The notes under the pieces: model-generated | What the model was told of the DNA's origin: nothing | What the model saw: the letters and a program-made list of their open reading frames with translations, nothing else | Database searches by the model: none | From: Ulva prolifera | Taxonomy: Eukaryota > Chlorophyta > Ulvophyceae > Ulvales > Ulvaceae | DNA length: 64,000 nt | Direction of reading: 5' to 3' | Assembly (NCBI GenBank): GCA_023078555.1 | Contig: CM041196.1 | Span: 12,480,985-12,544,984 of the forward strand | In this document: piece by piece, positions 12,301 to 25,900 of the stretch | Layout: the number at the start of each line of letters is the position of its first letter | Numbering within the stretch: position 1 is the stretch's first letter | Made by a program: the position numbers and the translations under genes

Positions 12301-13450
12301 GATGTTGAAGGCATTGACCGCGCCGAGTAGAAGCTGCCCCATGTCAACGATAAAGCAATTACGTTAGCTGGTAGGTACTCTGTGGATCAGCGTTCCCGAA
12401 GAACTGTATTTTCCTGTGTCAAGACAGATGCATCATATGCGCCACGGTGCATATCGTATGCGATCACATCGCGTCATGGGTCATCTGTGCTCCGTAGCCC
12501 TCTCAGTTCGTTCTGACAGGGAAGCGTCGACGTCCTGCGTCTCCATGAAAAGGCCGAAGTCGTCATGCAGCTCCAGCGCTGTCGTGTCCAATTGACCGTG
12601 AAACATCGTCAGTGCTTCGAGTGCTAGCAGCTTCTGTAGACTAGAACACTTGCACTTCGGCAATGACAAAAACTTCAGCAACTTGTAGGATCACTGGACC
12701 ATCTCGACGCCCAGTAAGCGAGCATGAACGGACGTACCGCAGTGGAGCTTGCCACGAAAAAACACATCCCCTGCCTCGCCCACATACCTGCGTCACGGGC
12801 GCACAGGCTGCACCGCAGGCAGCACATTTCGAAGCACCACCGCCACACAAGCTGCAAAGTGTTCAAAGGTGCCACAGCACCACATCGGCTGTACAACCGA
12901 CTGCACAGACACACTGCCTCTGGCCATGCACCCAAGAAGACGCGGTCATGCGGAGATACATCTTGCTCAGGAAATTACGTGCTGTTTGGGCCGCCTGGGC
13001 ACTGCAGACAGGTGCCTCCAATGCTGCACACATCCGGCGGGTGGCCACTGGGCCGCAGCTGCACACACACTTGCACAGAGCCACGGGCGAGCTTGCAAGC
13101 GGTGGGCACAGTGGCCCCGCCGGAGGAACAGTAGGTGCTGCGCTGTGGCATGTGAGGAGCTCGTTCGGCGTGTGCGTGTCAGGACACCATATGTAGAATC
13201 TGTCACAAGGACAGAGTCGTGATCGGAGAGGCCGGTGGCACCGCCGGAGAAACTCTCAAGCACAGCAGTGCCACCGGATATCCATATGTTTTCGCACGTC
13301 AACCCCGGGCGTCCACGGCCCTCGTGAACAGCGGCTCGGTCATGTAGACCTTGTACGCACTCGTAATTACCATTAGTTATTAGTTAACATGACTGGGAAG
13401 AGGCTGCCCGCATGCATGCGCAGTGCCACGTGTACAGCCTGGAACCGTAG

Positions 13451-13484
13451 CACTGTCCGACACTGTCCGACACTGTCCGACACT
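13451..13484. repeat. Tandem repeat, 3 x 10 bp plus part copy
   Basis: Three perfect copies of CACTGTCCGA and a partial fourth. Confidence 0.9.
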
Positions 13485-15623
13485 GAGTCAGGGCGCGCAC
13501 GAGCGAGAACACCCGCCTAGCTAGCTGGGCGCAACATCCTGCCAAGCATGCATGCGCTCTCTCTCGGAGCCTGTAAAGTTTTGGGCATGCGCAGTAGCCC
13601 TCTGCAGTTTTTGTCTGGCGGGGCGCGCTTCGCTCGCCGTTGGTGTAATTGATAATTCCCCCCATACATAGCCGTTGGACAATTGATCACTTTGAGGGGG
13701 GGAGGCAATGGCAAGAAAACCAATGGCTCACTCGGTTGTTTCGCTATTCTTTCCCATACAGAGACAGGAAACTAACAAGGTTGTACAGTGCTGATGCACA
13801 CTCCGTTGTGGGCCGGCCCGGACGTCGCCTTTAAAGGCTCGAGCCTTTAATGACTGGATCAAGTCATGCGAACAGATATCTGTGATATACACAAGACCTT
13901 AAGAAGAATTCTGTATACATCTGTTACAATGGCTGCAACTCCAAATTCATCGACAATTGCCCAAGCCATGTTGGCTGGATGCAATTTGATCTTTAAGGTG
14001 ATTAAGGAGCAGCTGCGGAACCAATTGCAGTATGCATGGCATGGCCGTGCATCAAGGTGTGGACGATACCGTCGTGCCGAGCCTTCCCGAGTTCGCTGGC
14101 CCGGCAGCGGCCAACATCTGGCTAACGTGGCGTATGTGCGTTACATGGATAAACGGGCAGCACCGCGAAACCAGCATCTTGAAACACCGCACCAACACAA
14201 CAACCAACACAGACCGCCCACCAACGCGTCCTACCAACATGCCGTGTTTGCGTCTGCGGGAAGCGGCCGTGCGCCCCTCTGCATGGGTCGCGTGATACGG
14301 TCGACGCCATCAACGGCCGTCCTACAGTGCTGGTGTCATGTGTATGCACCGACCTTGCTCCGACTTTGCGGGGCGGCCCGCGAGCACATGCAATAACGCG
14401 CTGCGTTGTGATTACTTGGTGCGAGGTCCTGCTGGGCTGAGGCTTTGCGGGTGATGCGGCAGCGGGCCGTGCGCACTTCGCTTGGCCCGCACAACGGCAC
14501 TGAGTGTGCACAGTGACATTGCTGTAGTCAACATTGCGTCATCGATCTCGACAGATACGAGATCGATATCCGGATCCGCCTAGCTCCCTCGATATGTCGG
14601 TGTGCAGTCCGATGCGTTATGGCGCCTGCGCAGGTTGTTGGGGGCGCCTGTATCCCTGAACCCATCGCGGTCCCGTAATCTTCGACTCTGGCAGACTGTC
14701 ACAAGACGCGTTCGTTATCCGAGACGTCTGGATTCTTCCGTACGGAAGGATAGAATTGTATAGGCCGACTCACGGGCGAAGCCATCAAACGCCTACGCTG
14801 ACGTGGCTCGTTGCGCCCGGAGTTTCCGCGGCCTGTATATGCACAGGCGCTGTGCAGTGTGAACTGCCCGTTTGATCGTATGCATGAGCCCACATCGCAC
14901 GGCGGCTGCCAAGAGGGGCTTCTGGTTTGGATTGGACGTGCGCCCGGCGGAGTGGGGCCGGGGATATAGGTGACTGCACGCGCTGTGAGATGTACGTGAG
15001 CGCAGGACAGGAGGAGCAGTGACCGTCGGGAATTGGGGAACTTTGCCCGCGTAGCTGGCCTGCTGATGCCCGATCCCGGGCAAGTTCGCGGCCGCGGCGA
15101 AAGTTTGTTCAGTTGGGACGAGAATCTGCGCATATGCGTGTATACGTTCACACAGCCCGAAGCTCGCCTGGAGGGGCGTGCGGCAAGATATGTTTTCCCT
15201 GTTGGTGGCAGTCTTGGATGTGCATTTGTGAGTGCGCGGATATGTGCGTGCGGAGATGTTGGAGGGTCGTACGCGAGGCAGACGGCTTGAGCAATTTGCT
15301 TTGACACAGGGAACTTGCGGGGCGGCGTGATGCGGCGGCTGGAGACTAACTGCCACCATGCACCGCGAACATGATCAGACGAAATTACACATAATGCGGC
15401 ATCGAACCGCCAGGGGACTAAGAGTGCAGCGCGCAACCTGCCCGAAACGCTGTGTCCGCAACAAAACACACGGCAGTAGAGCATTGCATGTACCATTGGC
15501 AGGTCAGCGACGTGGTGCACTGCTGTTTCGGTTGTGGCATCTGTGGAGCGCACCTGTCGAGATACGCTGCGACTGCTGGTGGCCTGCCTTCTTGCTTGCC
15601 GATGCAATACTTGTGTATGTGTT

Positions 15624-16949
15624 ATGCAGCAGTTAGAGATGTTATTGCGCAGCGACGGTCCAATGCATAGCGATCACCAACAGGGAATGTTCAGCATGTA
15701 CACCCCAGTCCAGAGCTCCCGGCTGCCACCGGCGCTGGGGACCTTTGAGGAGTTCATAGATGCCATCGTAGCGAATGACGAGTATGTAGAAGACGGCGAT
15801 CAACGGGCCAACCAAGGCAACGGTAATGCTGCAGCTACAGGACAGGTCGGACCGACAAACCAACCATCGTCTGGCCGATCCAGCGGTGACTCGGCTGGCC
15901 CTGGAGGCAACCATGGCAGAAGCTCAGTGCCAGACGCTACAACTGATGCCCGAGAAGCAGACGCTGACCGGATGCAGCGCCTGCGACAGCGGAATCGAGA
16001 TGCTCAAGCCAGGCATCGGAAGCGACAAAGGGCACGCATTCAGGCAAAATTTTATACCTTGTTGTGCTTCGTAGTTCCGCAGATGTCGCATGCTGCCGCT
16101 ATGCGTAGTGAAAATCGGCTGTGCTGGTGCAGGCACAGCAGGCTGGGCTCGCTGCCGAAGTGCAGGGCGTGCGAGATAGGCTCGCTCAGGCCGAATCTCA
16201 GCGGAAGAACCTCGAGGAGCATAGATCTGGGCTCCAGCAGCGAGTCAGTGTTGCGCTTGCCACGTTGAATGTGGTCAGAGACGTAATTCGGACGCAGCCC
16301 GTGAATTTGGCCCCACCACCAAAGCCGGTGCAGGCTCTAGTGGCGACCCCCGCGTCATCTCCGCGCCTTCACACAGTACCAGCGACTATTGTGCCTCGTC
16401 CGCTCAATACATTCCGGCATTGTGCCGCACTGGCGATTGAGCACATACAGGAGATGTCCGGCTTGGGCACGTACTCGCTGGATCTCAGTAAACGCTCTTC
16501 TCGCATCTTCACGGACCAGTATAAATCTCAAGAGGCATCTCGCACTGGTTGCTCTCCTGGCGACATCTGCTGGTTTTACCAGATGCATTTCGAGGTCGCC
16601 ACTGGCGTCAGGCTGTCGCTCAGCACAACGCTGTGCACCAAAGAGTGCCTCGCCTCGCTCGCCCTGAACTTCCTTGCCTCCGGCCTTCAGATGGGCCTTT
16701 CCGCTGCACTAGACTGCAACGTCACAGGTGAGACTCTGGCTCTGGCTCCCCTTGATGTCTCGCTCTCATGCCTGCTGAGACCCCACCTGCATGCGTGCTG
16801 CAGCCCCAGAGGCGCTACCGCTGATCAGCAGTTCGTCCGTGCCTTTCTCATGTCCACAAGCAGTGCTGGTCGTCATTGCCCATGCCAAACCCGTCAGGTG
16901 TACCCTGGAAACTGTGCCCGCAGCATCTGTGGAAGTGAGTACAGTTTGA
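15624..16949 (+). CDS. bZIP transcription factor 2 with conserved C-terminal domain
   Basis: Paralog of bZIP-1. Exons: 15624-16031, 16133-16727, 16804-16949 (TGA 16947-16949), about 382 aa. The N-terminus is acidic (TFEEFIDAIVANDEYVED). The basic region QRNRDAQARHRKRQR (~122-136) has N-x7-R. With the GC donor AGG|GCACGC the zipper falls into canonical register: Leu at N+18, then Val, Ala, Leu, Leu every seventh residue. The second exon carries the shared C-terminal domain, GDICWFYQM and STTLCTKEC, then ALNFLASGL. The second intron has donor ACAG|GTGAGA and an acceptor preceded by TGCATG. The last exon adds about 48 residues, not clearly conserved in bZIP-1. Length and layout match bZIP-1 (387 aa). 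An acceptor-like ATGCAG at the start leaves an upstream exon possible. Confidence 0.78.
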
Positions 16950-18317
16950 GAACAGCTGTGGCAGCACGCGAGTCTCAAACCTTGCCCACTTCCACAGAGA
17001 CAGGCATTCCCGCCAGTCCCTGCAGCGCATGGTCTCTGCGCACAGCAGCAGCAGAGCGTCCAGGCTTCTCACATTCATCCACTGGACCATGGCAGCCGTC
17101 CTGCTATGTTCTTATCCTTGCATCGCGCAATGAGTGCCACGACAGAGCCCCAACGACAGAGCCCCAACGACAGTGCCCCAACGCCAGTGCCCCAACGCCA
17201 CCTGGCTATGTGTTCATGCATACATACAAGTCAATCTATACCGCATTCGCTGCACACTGACCCCCCCCGCTGTGACGTTACGACGCCCCCCCTTCACCAA
17301 ATCCTGGGCCATGCGTGCTGCTTTGTCTGAGTGCTGCAGCAGACTGGCCAACAGTCAGCCCCACCGTCGGGGCACACGCCCACGGTGTCGGAGTTGTCAA
17401 CGTCCACATCAATGCAGCTGTGTATTTATGCATGCATGCAAGCGCACACACCACGCCACCTGCGAGGGGTCTCTCGATTCCCAGAGGCTCTCACGACGTG
17501 TCTACGCGCCAACACGTCGGCATCCCCTGAGCACGATCCCCTGGTAGCTGCGCGCAGCAGCCAGTCCATCACTGCGCCACATCAGCGTCGCCACGTCAGC
17601 GATGCCCCACCCCCACTTGTGGCCGCTCTTTCAGGAAATGCGCCACCGAAAGCACCCCCCCGACTCGCAGTTCGGCCACACGCACCTGCCTGTATGCTAT
17701 GGGAGCTGTGGCAGACGGCATGCTGCCATGGCAGCCACCACAGTCGCCCCCAGCCATGCCTCTGAGTCCCATTCCTTTGCCGTGACGACGTCCGCTGTCC
17801 ACGTCGTGGAGGTCCCTGCGCGCCCAGCAGCAGCGGCAAAGCGTGGCAGCCCCGTGACTGGACCGCTAGCCCATCAAAGCCCCGCACGCCGCTACGGGCA
17901 CAGCGGTCATGCCGTCACAGGGCTATCCCATGCATGGCCGCCAGGCATAGGGACCGTCGCACAGCCTGTGCCTCTCGAGGGGCGGGCCCGTGAGCGCGGC
18001 CGCCCCTGCTGCCGCCTTACCACTGCGACGTGGTGAAACTCTGTGCTCGACACCACCGACGTGCAACTTCATAGCAGCAGTGCCGCAGCAGTAGAGCCCC
18101 CCCCCCTCGTCGCCCGTGCCTCCCCGTCTCTCGCACACGCTTGCGTCTCGTTGCTGCAAATACCAGCATCTGGTAGTCAAACACGTCAGTTTCTTGTGTC
18201 GTATGTTTCGGTTCTTCCGTTGTTGCCTTGATGTCTCCTTGTTCGGATACCTGGCAACCCTCCCCGCCGCTTCACCGGGGGCACATGCATGCTGACGCTG
18301 GCCCCCGTGCCGTGCAG
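16950..18317. other. Spacer between bZIP-2 and family X paralog B
   Basis: Several proline/alanine-rich frames exist on both strands but no recognisable domain. The first exon or exons of the next gene may be here, because its first recognised exon begins at a splice acceptor. Confidence 0.4.
17141..17196. repeat. Minisatellite, 4 x 14 bp
   Basis: Four near-identical 14-bp units of the type GACAGAGCCCCAAC, with G/T and A/C variants, downstream of bZIP-2. Confidence 0.9.
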
Positions 18318-19935
18318 AGGAGGCGTCGCAGCTGTTCAGCGTGCTCAACGTCGCCGAGAACCTGTCGGGGCGCAAGCGCGTGCTGGACTCGGTGCCGCCG
18401 TGCACGCTCCCTGACGGCTTCCCCGGCGGCCACACGGCCTCCATGGCCGCGGCCGCCGCCGTCGCGGAGCGCGAGGGCTCCCCCGCCTTCCTCCGCAGCC
18501 ACAAACAGCTCACCTGCGGCATCAACCGCCGCTGCGCGGTCGACGTCGCCGCGCACAAGGTCCTCCGCGACATCGTCGCGACGTTCTGTTCCGTGCTGAG
18601 TCAGATGGTCATCCGCCGAGTGTGCACCGCGACGCTCGAGCAGATCAACGCGATGCTCGGCATGTTCCACCGGGACGTGACGGCCGCGCAGCCGCCGCCG
18701 CAGGTGCTCGCCAACGAGGCCGGCGGCCGCTTCGGTGGCGCCGTCGGTAGCGCGATCCACGAGGGGCTCACCTCGGAGGGCGACCAGGAGTACCTGCAGG
18801 GCATGAATGAGGGCTCCGTCGCGGTGCTCAATGCATGCCGCGACGCGCTCGAGTCCATCCTCCACAACCTCGCGGCCATGGTGCGCCTCCCCCCTCTCGG
18901 TACGCTGGCGTGCGTGTTCAGGGCAGCGTGTTCGAGTGTCGTGTCGTTAAGCGTTCTGGCAGCTTTGCTTTTGAGGTCCACAGATACTCTACGTGTGTCT
19001 CAGGCGTGTGGGTGGTGCGTGGTGCGTGGCTCTTTTGTGTCCCTGCAGCTGCCTGTTTCCCTGCCAACAGCACCCTCTGGCCAGCGATTCAAGTGTTTCA
19101 ATTGACAAGTGAAACGGCCAGCCCCAGCATGCATGCTGGCGGGGGTGGTGGGGGGGTAGCTCTGGCCATGGCATCGAATGGCTGGGCTGCATCTTCATGT
19201 CAGAGGGCTGGGTCGGCGTGTAGGTCTAGGTGGGAGCTGACTCATCAGTTCCTGGCCGCTGCATTATGGTGCTTACAGTTTTTTATACTATAACTATGAT
19301 TGTATCGAAGATCACCATAGTAAGGCATCATAATGCAGTGCCCCAGGCCTGCCTTTCTAATGCAGCAGTTCTCAGGCCCTAGGGGCACCCTGAGGGCTGC
19401 TCGTGCTGGGAAGACAGGGAAGACGAAGAGGCAGGGTGATTATTTATAGTTTTATTATTATCATGACAACACACCTACTACACCTGAAAACCTACACACC
19501 AGAAAACCTTGCCAGCTATGCAGCTCACATTGTGTACAGCCAAGGGCAGGACATGTTGTAAAGTAAAGTAAAAGTGCATCCGAATCCTTGTAGCTGGGGT
19601 TAATGATGCTGGTACAGGGTGCAGTTTGTGGTGATGACGTCGCCAGGGGGTGCATCAAGGGCCTATGCAGTGGTACCCTATGCAGTGGTGCCCTATGCAC
19701 TGCCCACCCCTTGTCTGTCAGACTGGTCCACCTCATCTGCTCCAGAGCAGGCGCAGCCACAATGTGCTGATGTCCCACCTGGAAATTCTACCCACGCGGG
19801 AGTGTCTTGGAACATTCTACCTGCACACTCCTAGACACCCGTGTGGCATCGCAGCAGCATCGCAGCACAGTGATGCGCTGAAAGTTACATATATATATAT
19901 ATATATATACATACTCCCGGCCTCTGTCCTTTGTA

Positions 19936-19988
<53 letters not shown>

Positions 19989-22900
19989 TGCTCAAGTGCT
20001 ATAACGTGGAGGATTGTGGAGGATTGTAGCCGCCTGCATGAAGTCCCACCATGTGCTCCCCGGACCTGTGTTCTGTTGCCTCCGCTTTTTGTGAACATTC
20101 ACCGAGACTGCCGTCTCGCCACAAGAATCGGCCAGATGTTCGCCGGTGCTACGCGATGAGTTGCAGAGGTGGTTGTAGCAGGGAGGATGTGTGTTGCGAA
20201 GTCACGCGCAGCATGGCAGGATTCCCTCTCCATTGCGTGAGCGGCCCTTGCATTAGGGGCCCACACGCAGCAACACACACCCCCACACACCCCCACGCTC
20301 GCACACGCTCGCACATCGTTGCTTTCGTGGTGCTGCCCGCCTCACCGCCTGGGGCCCTGTAACACCGTCACACGCACCCCAACGCGAAAGAACACGCCAC
20401 CATGCGCCACACTGGGCACGGACGATTTGCCCACATCTCCGCCCACGCACCTGCGCAGCTGTTGTGCTGGTGCTTCTCCCGGGTGGTGCTACCGGCCTCC
20501 GCAGCAGGGTGTGTGCGAAAGGTTCGTGTGCGCAAGGTCCCATCTGGATGCCTACCTGGGCGCCCGACAGCCAGCCCTCAGCCAGCCCTGCCCTCTGGCG
20601 GCCGCCAGTGGCTGTGTCCTGCACCAGTCCTGCATGTGTCCTGCACCAGAACCAGTGACGACGTGAACCAGGTCCACAGCCCACCGAACCACAGCTGGAA
20701 CCACAGCCGTGGCGGGCGGGCTGTGCATGCACTGAATACGTTGATGACTCAATGTGCTGGAATCCACAGTCCAGCGATTACTCGGTGATCCAGTAATTCA
20801 GTCATGTGACTATATGTGACAGAACATCTTCATTGCTTGATCCATCGCATGTCCATGCATCTTGCACCTGTCTTTTTGTGCCCTGCTCTCCTCCACTTGA
20901 TCACTCTGCGTCCAAACAGCACAGCACGCGTCCTCCGCACCCCCACCTCTGTCAACAACTCATTCAACACACAACACACGGCACAGTGATGGGTGAGATG
21001 TTCGTGGGTGTCTTGGTGTTTGCTTCGTCTGCTTGCTCCTTTCGCGGTGCTGCCCGACTTGCTGCCTTTGTCCTTGTAACACAACACACGGCACAGGAAT
21101 TTCAGTGGATGTCGATGCGGTGCTGTGTTGTGGTGCTCACCGGGGGGTCTCAAAATCAGGCAGGGTGGCTTCAGTAATGTTGTCAGGTACTAGTGCACCA
21201 TGGACCCTGCCATGACGAGGTGCATGCCGGGGCGGGGCGTTGTGCACGTCGAAGCGCTGGAGCTCCGCATGCGGCCGCAGAGCTGCGTGCCAGCGCCCTT
21301 GCGACAGGGCACACAGCTGGGCACGAGGCGCTAGCTGGCTGTTTCTCCCTGCGCTGCTGCCTGCTGCGTCGCTGTCGCGAGATGTCGCTGCGTTGCTGTT
21401 TGACAGCGACAGGGGGGACCCCGGCGATCGCACACACAGGCACACACGCGCTGCCGTCATGATATATACATTCGCTTCGCATGTCAACCGTACAAATGGA
21501 TTGATCTGGTGCCTCGTCGAGTGCTTCTGGCGCCAAGTGGTCTGTTCACCTGATGCCCGAGTTGAGGCTCACCCACGCCTCTCTAGTATGTCCCGGTACC
21601 TCGATCGGAGCCTGTGGGAAATCAGTGATATGACCGCTATGAAGCTGATGTTCTGCGCATCGAGGCGTGTGGTGGGATCCGGATGGCGGTCATGCAAGCA
21701 ATGAGCTGTTTGCAATTGAATCAAGATGGCCCAGCGGGCAGTGCCCGCCCTGGCCCGGGAGGCAATTTGCAGCACCGTCGACCGATCTGCGGAGGCTTGA
21801 GTGTTGAACAGCTAGTCAATGTTGCGAGGCCTCATGCAGATGGACCTGCGCGGCGTGGGCACTGCCCATTGGTTCCGATCGACCATGTTTCGATCGACCT
21901 GAGTTCGCCCAGCCGTGGGAACTGGCATCATATGCATGGCGCACGCTGGGTCTGCCCGGCCGCACCTGGGCGATCTGTGGCTGTGTTTTTAAGTATTTGT
22001 GGCTGTGGTGTGCGCGAGAGATTGCAGTTGACTTGTCAGGGCCCTGCAGGGATGCTTGGAGTTGTGGTCGACTGGTCCTCTGCGGCGTTCAGAATTCTGT
22101 TATATACGTTGGAGGCATCGGTAGGCGTCTGCTCGCGCTTGCGAGAGACGCCTCGTGTTGGCGCTACATGTCCCCGTCGACACGCAGCCTCTCTCCTCGT
22201 GCACCGCGCGCATAGCTGCTGAATGCAATTTGTGCCGTCAGAAATTGGTCATCACTCAGCTGAGAGTCAGTAGATCGGTTGGCCTTCGAGCATGCTTCCA
22301 AGCTGACCGCTCCTAAGCTTGCGCCGGTCGCGTCACGTCATGCGCATTGGCGTCGAACTTGCGGCGGCCGGGTCAGCATGGCCATGCATTGCATCGCACA
22401 TTCACAGCACCTTCGGATGACAACGAACCAAGTTTGCATACGAGGCGCACCATCCGCCTGGGAGCTCCATCGCGCCCTCGCCCAGGCCTGCACGTGGCCA
22501 TGGACCGCTGCAGAGTTCACCTGTGCACGCTACACCATTCTGTCAAGGCCTGTGAGATGATAGCCGCAGGCGCACTTACCAGGTCTGGCAGATCGCTCAC
22601 ACCATGCCTTGCATGTGGCGATGTACACGTGTACGTAATGACGTCACCCCGGGCCTCACGATCGCATCTGCCAGCTGGCGCACCATGCTCCGGCTGACAA
22701 ACTTGACCGGTCAAGTTCCATGGCACGCCATTTCGTGTTATTTCTACGTAAGCATGCACACACCGTCCCTCGAGAGTGACTGCAGCTGCGGGGATCTGCC
22801 GCAGAGCAGTGACTGGGTAGCACACAGTAGCTGCCTGGATCATGTATGCCTCAGCGCAGCCCTGTGATAGATCGCTTGGCGTGCCTTCAGGAACCTTCAG

Positions 22901-25900
22901 CCAGACTGGGCTTGGCAGTTCCAGCTGACTAGTGTTGAGGTGTTTGTGGGCATGCCCGGCCTGTGGCAGACCTGACAGGCCAGCCTGACGCATCCAGTGC
23001 CCATTCCCCTGCCCTGTGCACATATCTCCCACAGACTTTCGCACCAGTTCCTTCCATCCTCCACAAGCTACACAATGCAAGGCCCTGCATCCTCAAGTTG
23101 CTGCGAATGGCCTGCCAGTTTCCTGCTCACACCTGTTCTTTGTTTCTGCAGCTGCCCAGGGTCCGGGTGGAGTGCAGTGCGAGGTACACAGGTCTACACA
23201 GGTCCTGTTGATCACCTCACCCGCGCGTGTGCGGCATGGCATTACGTACGTGCATGGGGGGGGGGGGGGGGGGGGGTGGTTATCTGGCCTGTCACCCACA
23301 CAGTCCATCTCCGGCATGATGAGTGGCTTCACTGACCACATGGGCCGGCCTGAAATCCTGAAACGGTAACCGACCTGGCTGTATTGCCCAGCAGTGCATG
23401 GTACAGGAAAATGACAGACAGCAGACACACAGGTCCTCCTGGTGTGACCAGCAACAATGTTGCCACAGGCAGCACCACGTTGTGGGAGCAAACGCAGCAG
23501 CAGCAGGTTGCTCCCAACGCAGCAGCGAGCTCTCTACAGCATAGGCAGGCGGCCAGGGGATCAGTGGCCTCCTGCCCAAGCATGTCTTGTCTTGCGTCTC
23601 CCACCTCACCCACCTCACCCCACGTGGGACGCTTGTCAGTGTCAGTGAACTGTTGTGCGAGCATGCCACAGTCGCACCACACACACACCACACACACACG
23701 TCAGCCGTGCTGCTGACACTAGTCACATGTTACACTTTGAAGTGGAACAAATATAGGCGGCTGTTTGCAGTGAATTACTGGAAGTAGAACGACACTGGAG
23801 CTGCTTCAGGTACAGCTTTACAGACACCCTTCTGCCTCGCAGCCTGCCAGCCAGCCGTGTCCCCCACCTTGGACCAATGGGTTGAGGACGGATCTAAAAG
23901 GTACCCCCTCCGTTTCGGTCGTGGGTTGGGTTCGATTCTGCGTGCGACACGGCCGTACGTGACCACCTCGCTTAGCACAGGAGGAGGCCCCGTGAGTTGC
24001 GTCCGGTCGTCTGAGGGGGGTTTCCTGGTGGTTTACCCCTTCGGCATAACTCGGAGTTGTCAATGTCCAATAGGATACGGCTTAGTAAACTCAGATTTAC
24101 TTTACTTTACCTTTGGCCACCTGCGAGCCACCTTCACCACATGTGGCCCCGTTCATACTGCTTGACAGGGGAACTTGGCAATTGAACAGTAGCTGTGCTA
24201 TCTGCAACCATGACTGTCAGCCTCAGTCCAGTGACTGCATGCATGCATGCTCAGCCACAGCTGATGAGTCCACAGGAGGCCTCAGCAGGGTCTGTTCGCT
24301 CAGAGCCATGACAGAGCTACACGGAGCTGTATGTATGGCTCAATTTGTACAGGGGCGCTGTGTGCCCCAGTACCGGGGTGTACATGGGCCAGTACGTGTC
24401 GCTTATGAGTGCTGGGCTGCACTGCAGTGTCAGGCCCCCTGTGCCAGTAGCCACAATCATCGGTAATCCAGCGGCGCCAGGTCGTCACCCTCCTCTGCCA
24501 CATGTGTGCATGCATGATCCAGCTGCACTCATATGCATGCAACACCTGACAGCGGTTCCTCGTGCTGGCGGGCACACACTGGCACACACTGGCACACACT
24601 GGGAGGCGTTGGGTATGAGCGTGTGTTGCAAGGACAGAGGCAGGCAGGCCGGTCTTCCCTTGTAACAGAGGCAGGCAGGCTGGTAGCACGGCCAGGTCTC
24701 AGAACTCAAATCCAAATGATTCATTTGGTTATCTGCTGACTTTCGTGGGCTTTAAAAGTTGATTACTTACGCACAAGCTCGCCGATGTGCGAGTGGGTGT
24801 GGGGGAGCGTGCAGTTGGGGGCGTGTGTGTGTGTGTGTGTGTGGGTGGGGGGGGGGGGGGGGGGGGGGGGGGGGGTCGATGTTTGTGTACGTGTACGGCG
24901 TTATGGGTGCTCTGGCTCGCACTGGCTGCGGTTGTGGCATGGGGGCGTTGGGGTGGAGACCGTCTTCTTGCACTGCCGTTTGTCACTTTTTTTTTTCTGC
25001 TTTGTTTCTTTGTTTCGTGTTTCACGGTGTTGCCCGCCTCGCCGCCTTGGTCCTTGTACACCACTACATGCTGGAGCGCCACGAGCTAATATGATTCATA
25101 TTATATGAACATCACGGAGGCCTGCAGGGGTGCACTGTGCCACACAAGCGCTCACGGGTGCCATGATGAGCCGGGCCTCCTGCGCCATGCTTCGGCCGGC
25201 CGAACCTGCATGCCAGCACACAGACCGCCCCCCGCCCGCTGTCATGATGTTTTGATGATGAAAGTGGCAGACAAGCGGCCCGTGCATGCAGACGGCGGCA
25301 GCACAGGAGTGCACATCGCGGCTGGACCGTGAGGAGCACGGCATCAACGAGGGCGCCCGTACGCTCGCCGTCCTCGACGCCAAGATGCGGCACTCCTCGC
25401 TCACCATGAGCATGCTCGACGCATGCATGTTCTCCGAGGCCGGGCCGATCATCTGCCGCATGTCGATGATGGCCATCCAGCCACTGCTCTCCTTCCACAA
25501 CGTGCGCTCCCCTGCAACGTGTTGCCACCCCCGGCCATGTTGTGCTGCCGGCGACCGCACGCGCGGGCCGAGGTGCTCGTGGACGCTGTGGATCGATCGT
25601 CTGAACGTTTCATCCAGCGCCCTTGTTACGTCAGTTTACAACATCACGGGCCATTGTATGGCAGCTTCCAGGCAGCGCCCGTGTAGCCTCATCTGGTGCT
25701 CGGCGAAGCAGCGGCAGGAGCTGCTGCAGCGTGTCCATGTACTGTTTCCTTCAGCCAAGCGGCGCCCAGGTGGCGCCCTCACTCTGCCCTAGCTTTGTCC
25801 AGACTGTGCTCATGAGTGGCATACGGGAGTGAGCTGCCCGGACTCCGGCACCAGTATCCGGCCGAGTCACCCGCGCGCGTGGCTGTGGTGCAGATGGAGT

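Larger units (their letters stand above)
7563..15623. other. 8-kb stretch without a supportable gene
   Basis: Both strands were scanned for domain motifs and paralog matches. Only short retroposon tails (9086-9113, 9322-9392), a short G run near 10910-10922 and a 3x10-bp repeat stand out. The longest open frame (14699-15607, minus) is atypical of coding sequence (see rejected list). Upstream exons of the reductase or of bZIP-2 could lie at its edges. Confidence 0.45.

Noticed and set aside
12481-12681. 66-codon minus frame ending in ...LSERTERATEHR
   Set aside because: Reads somewhat protein-like (acidic, Leu-rich), but has no partner exon, paralog match or motif.
14699-15607. 302-codon minus-strand open frame
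   Set aside because: Longest frame in the 7.6-15.6 kb stretch, but no domain, odd residue mix (Arg/Ser/Cys/Pro), no splice context, and it faces the 5' side of bZIP-2. Probably chance.
16032-16044. Alternative bZIP-2 donor at CAG|GCAAAA, four codons further downstream
   Set aside because: In frame, but puts the zipper leucines four residues out of the canonical register and does not match the bZIP-1 donor position.
23870-23939. tRNA gene
   Set aside because: A- and B-box-like sequences are present, but no acceptor stem or cloverleaf can be folded; treated as a possible SINE instead.
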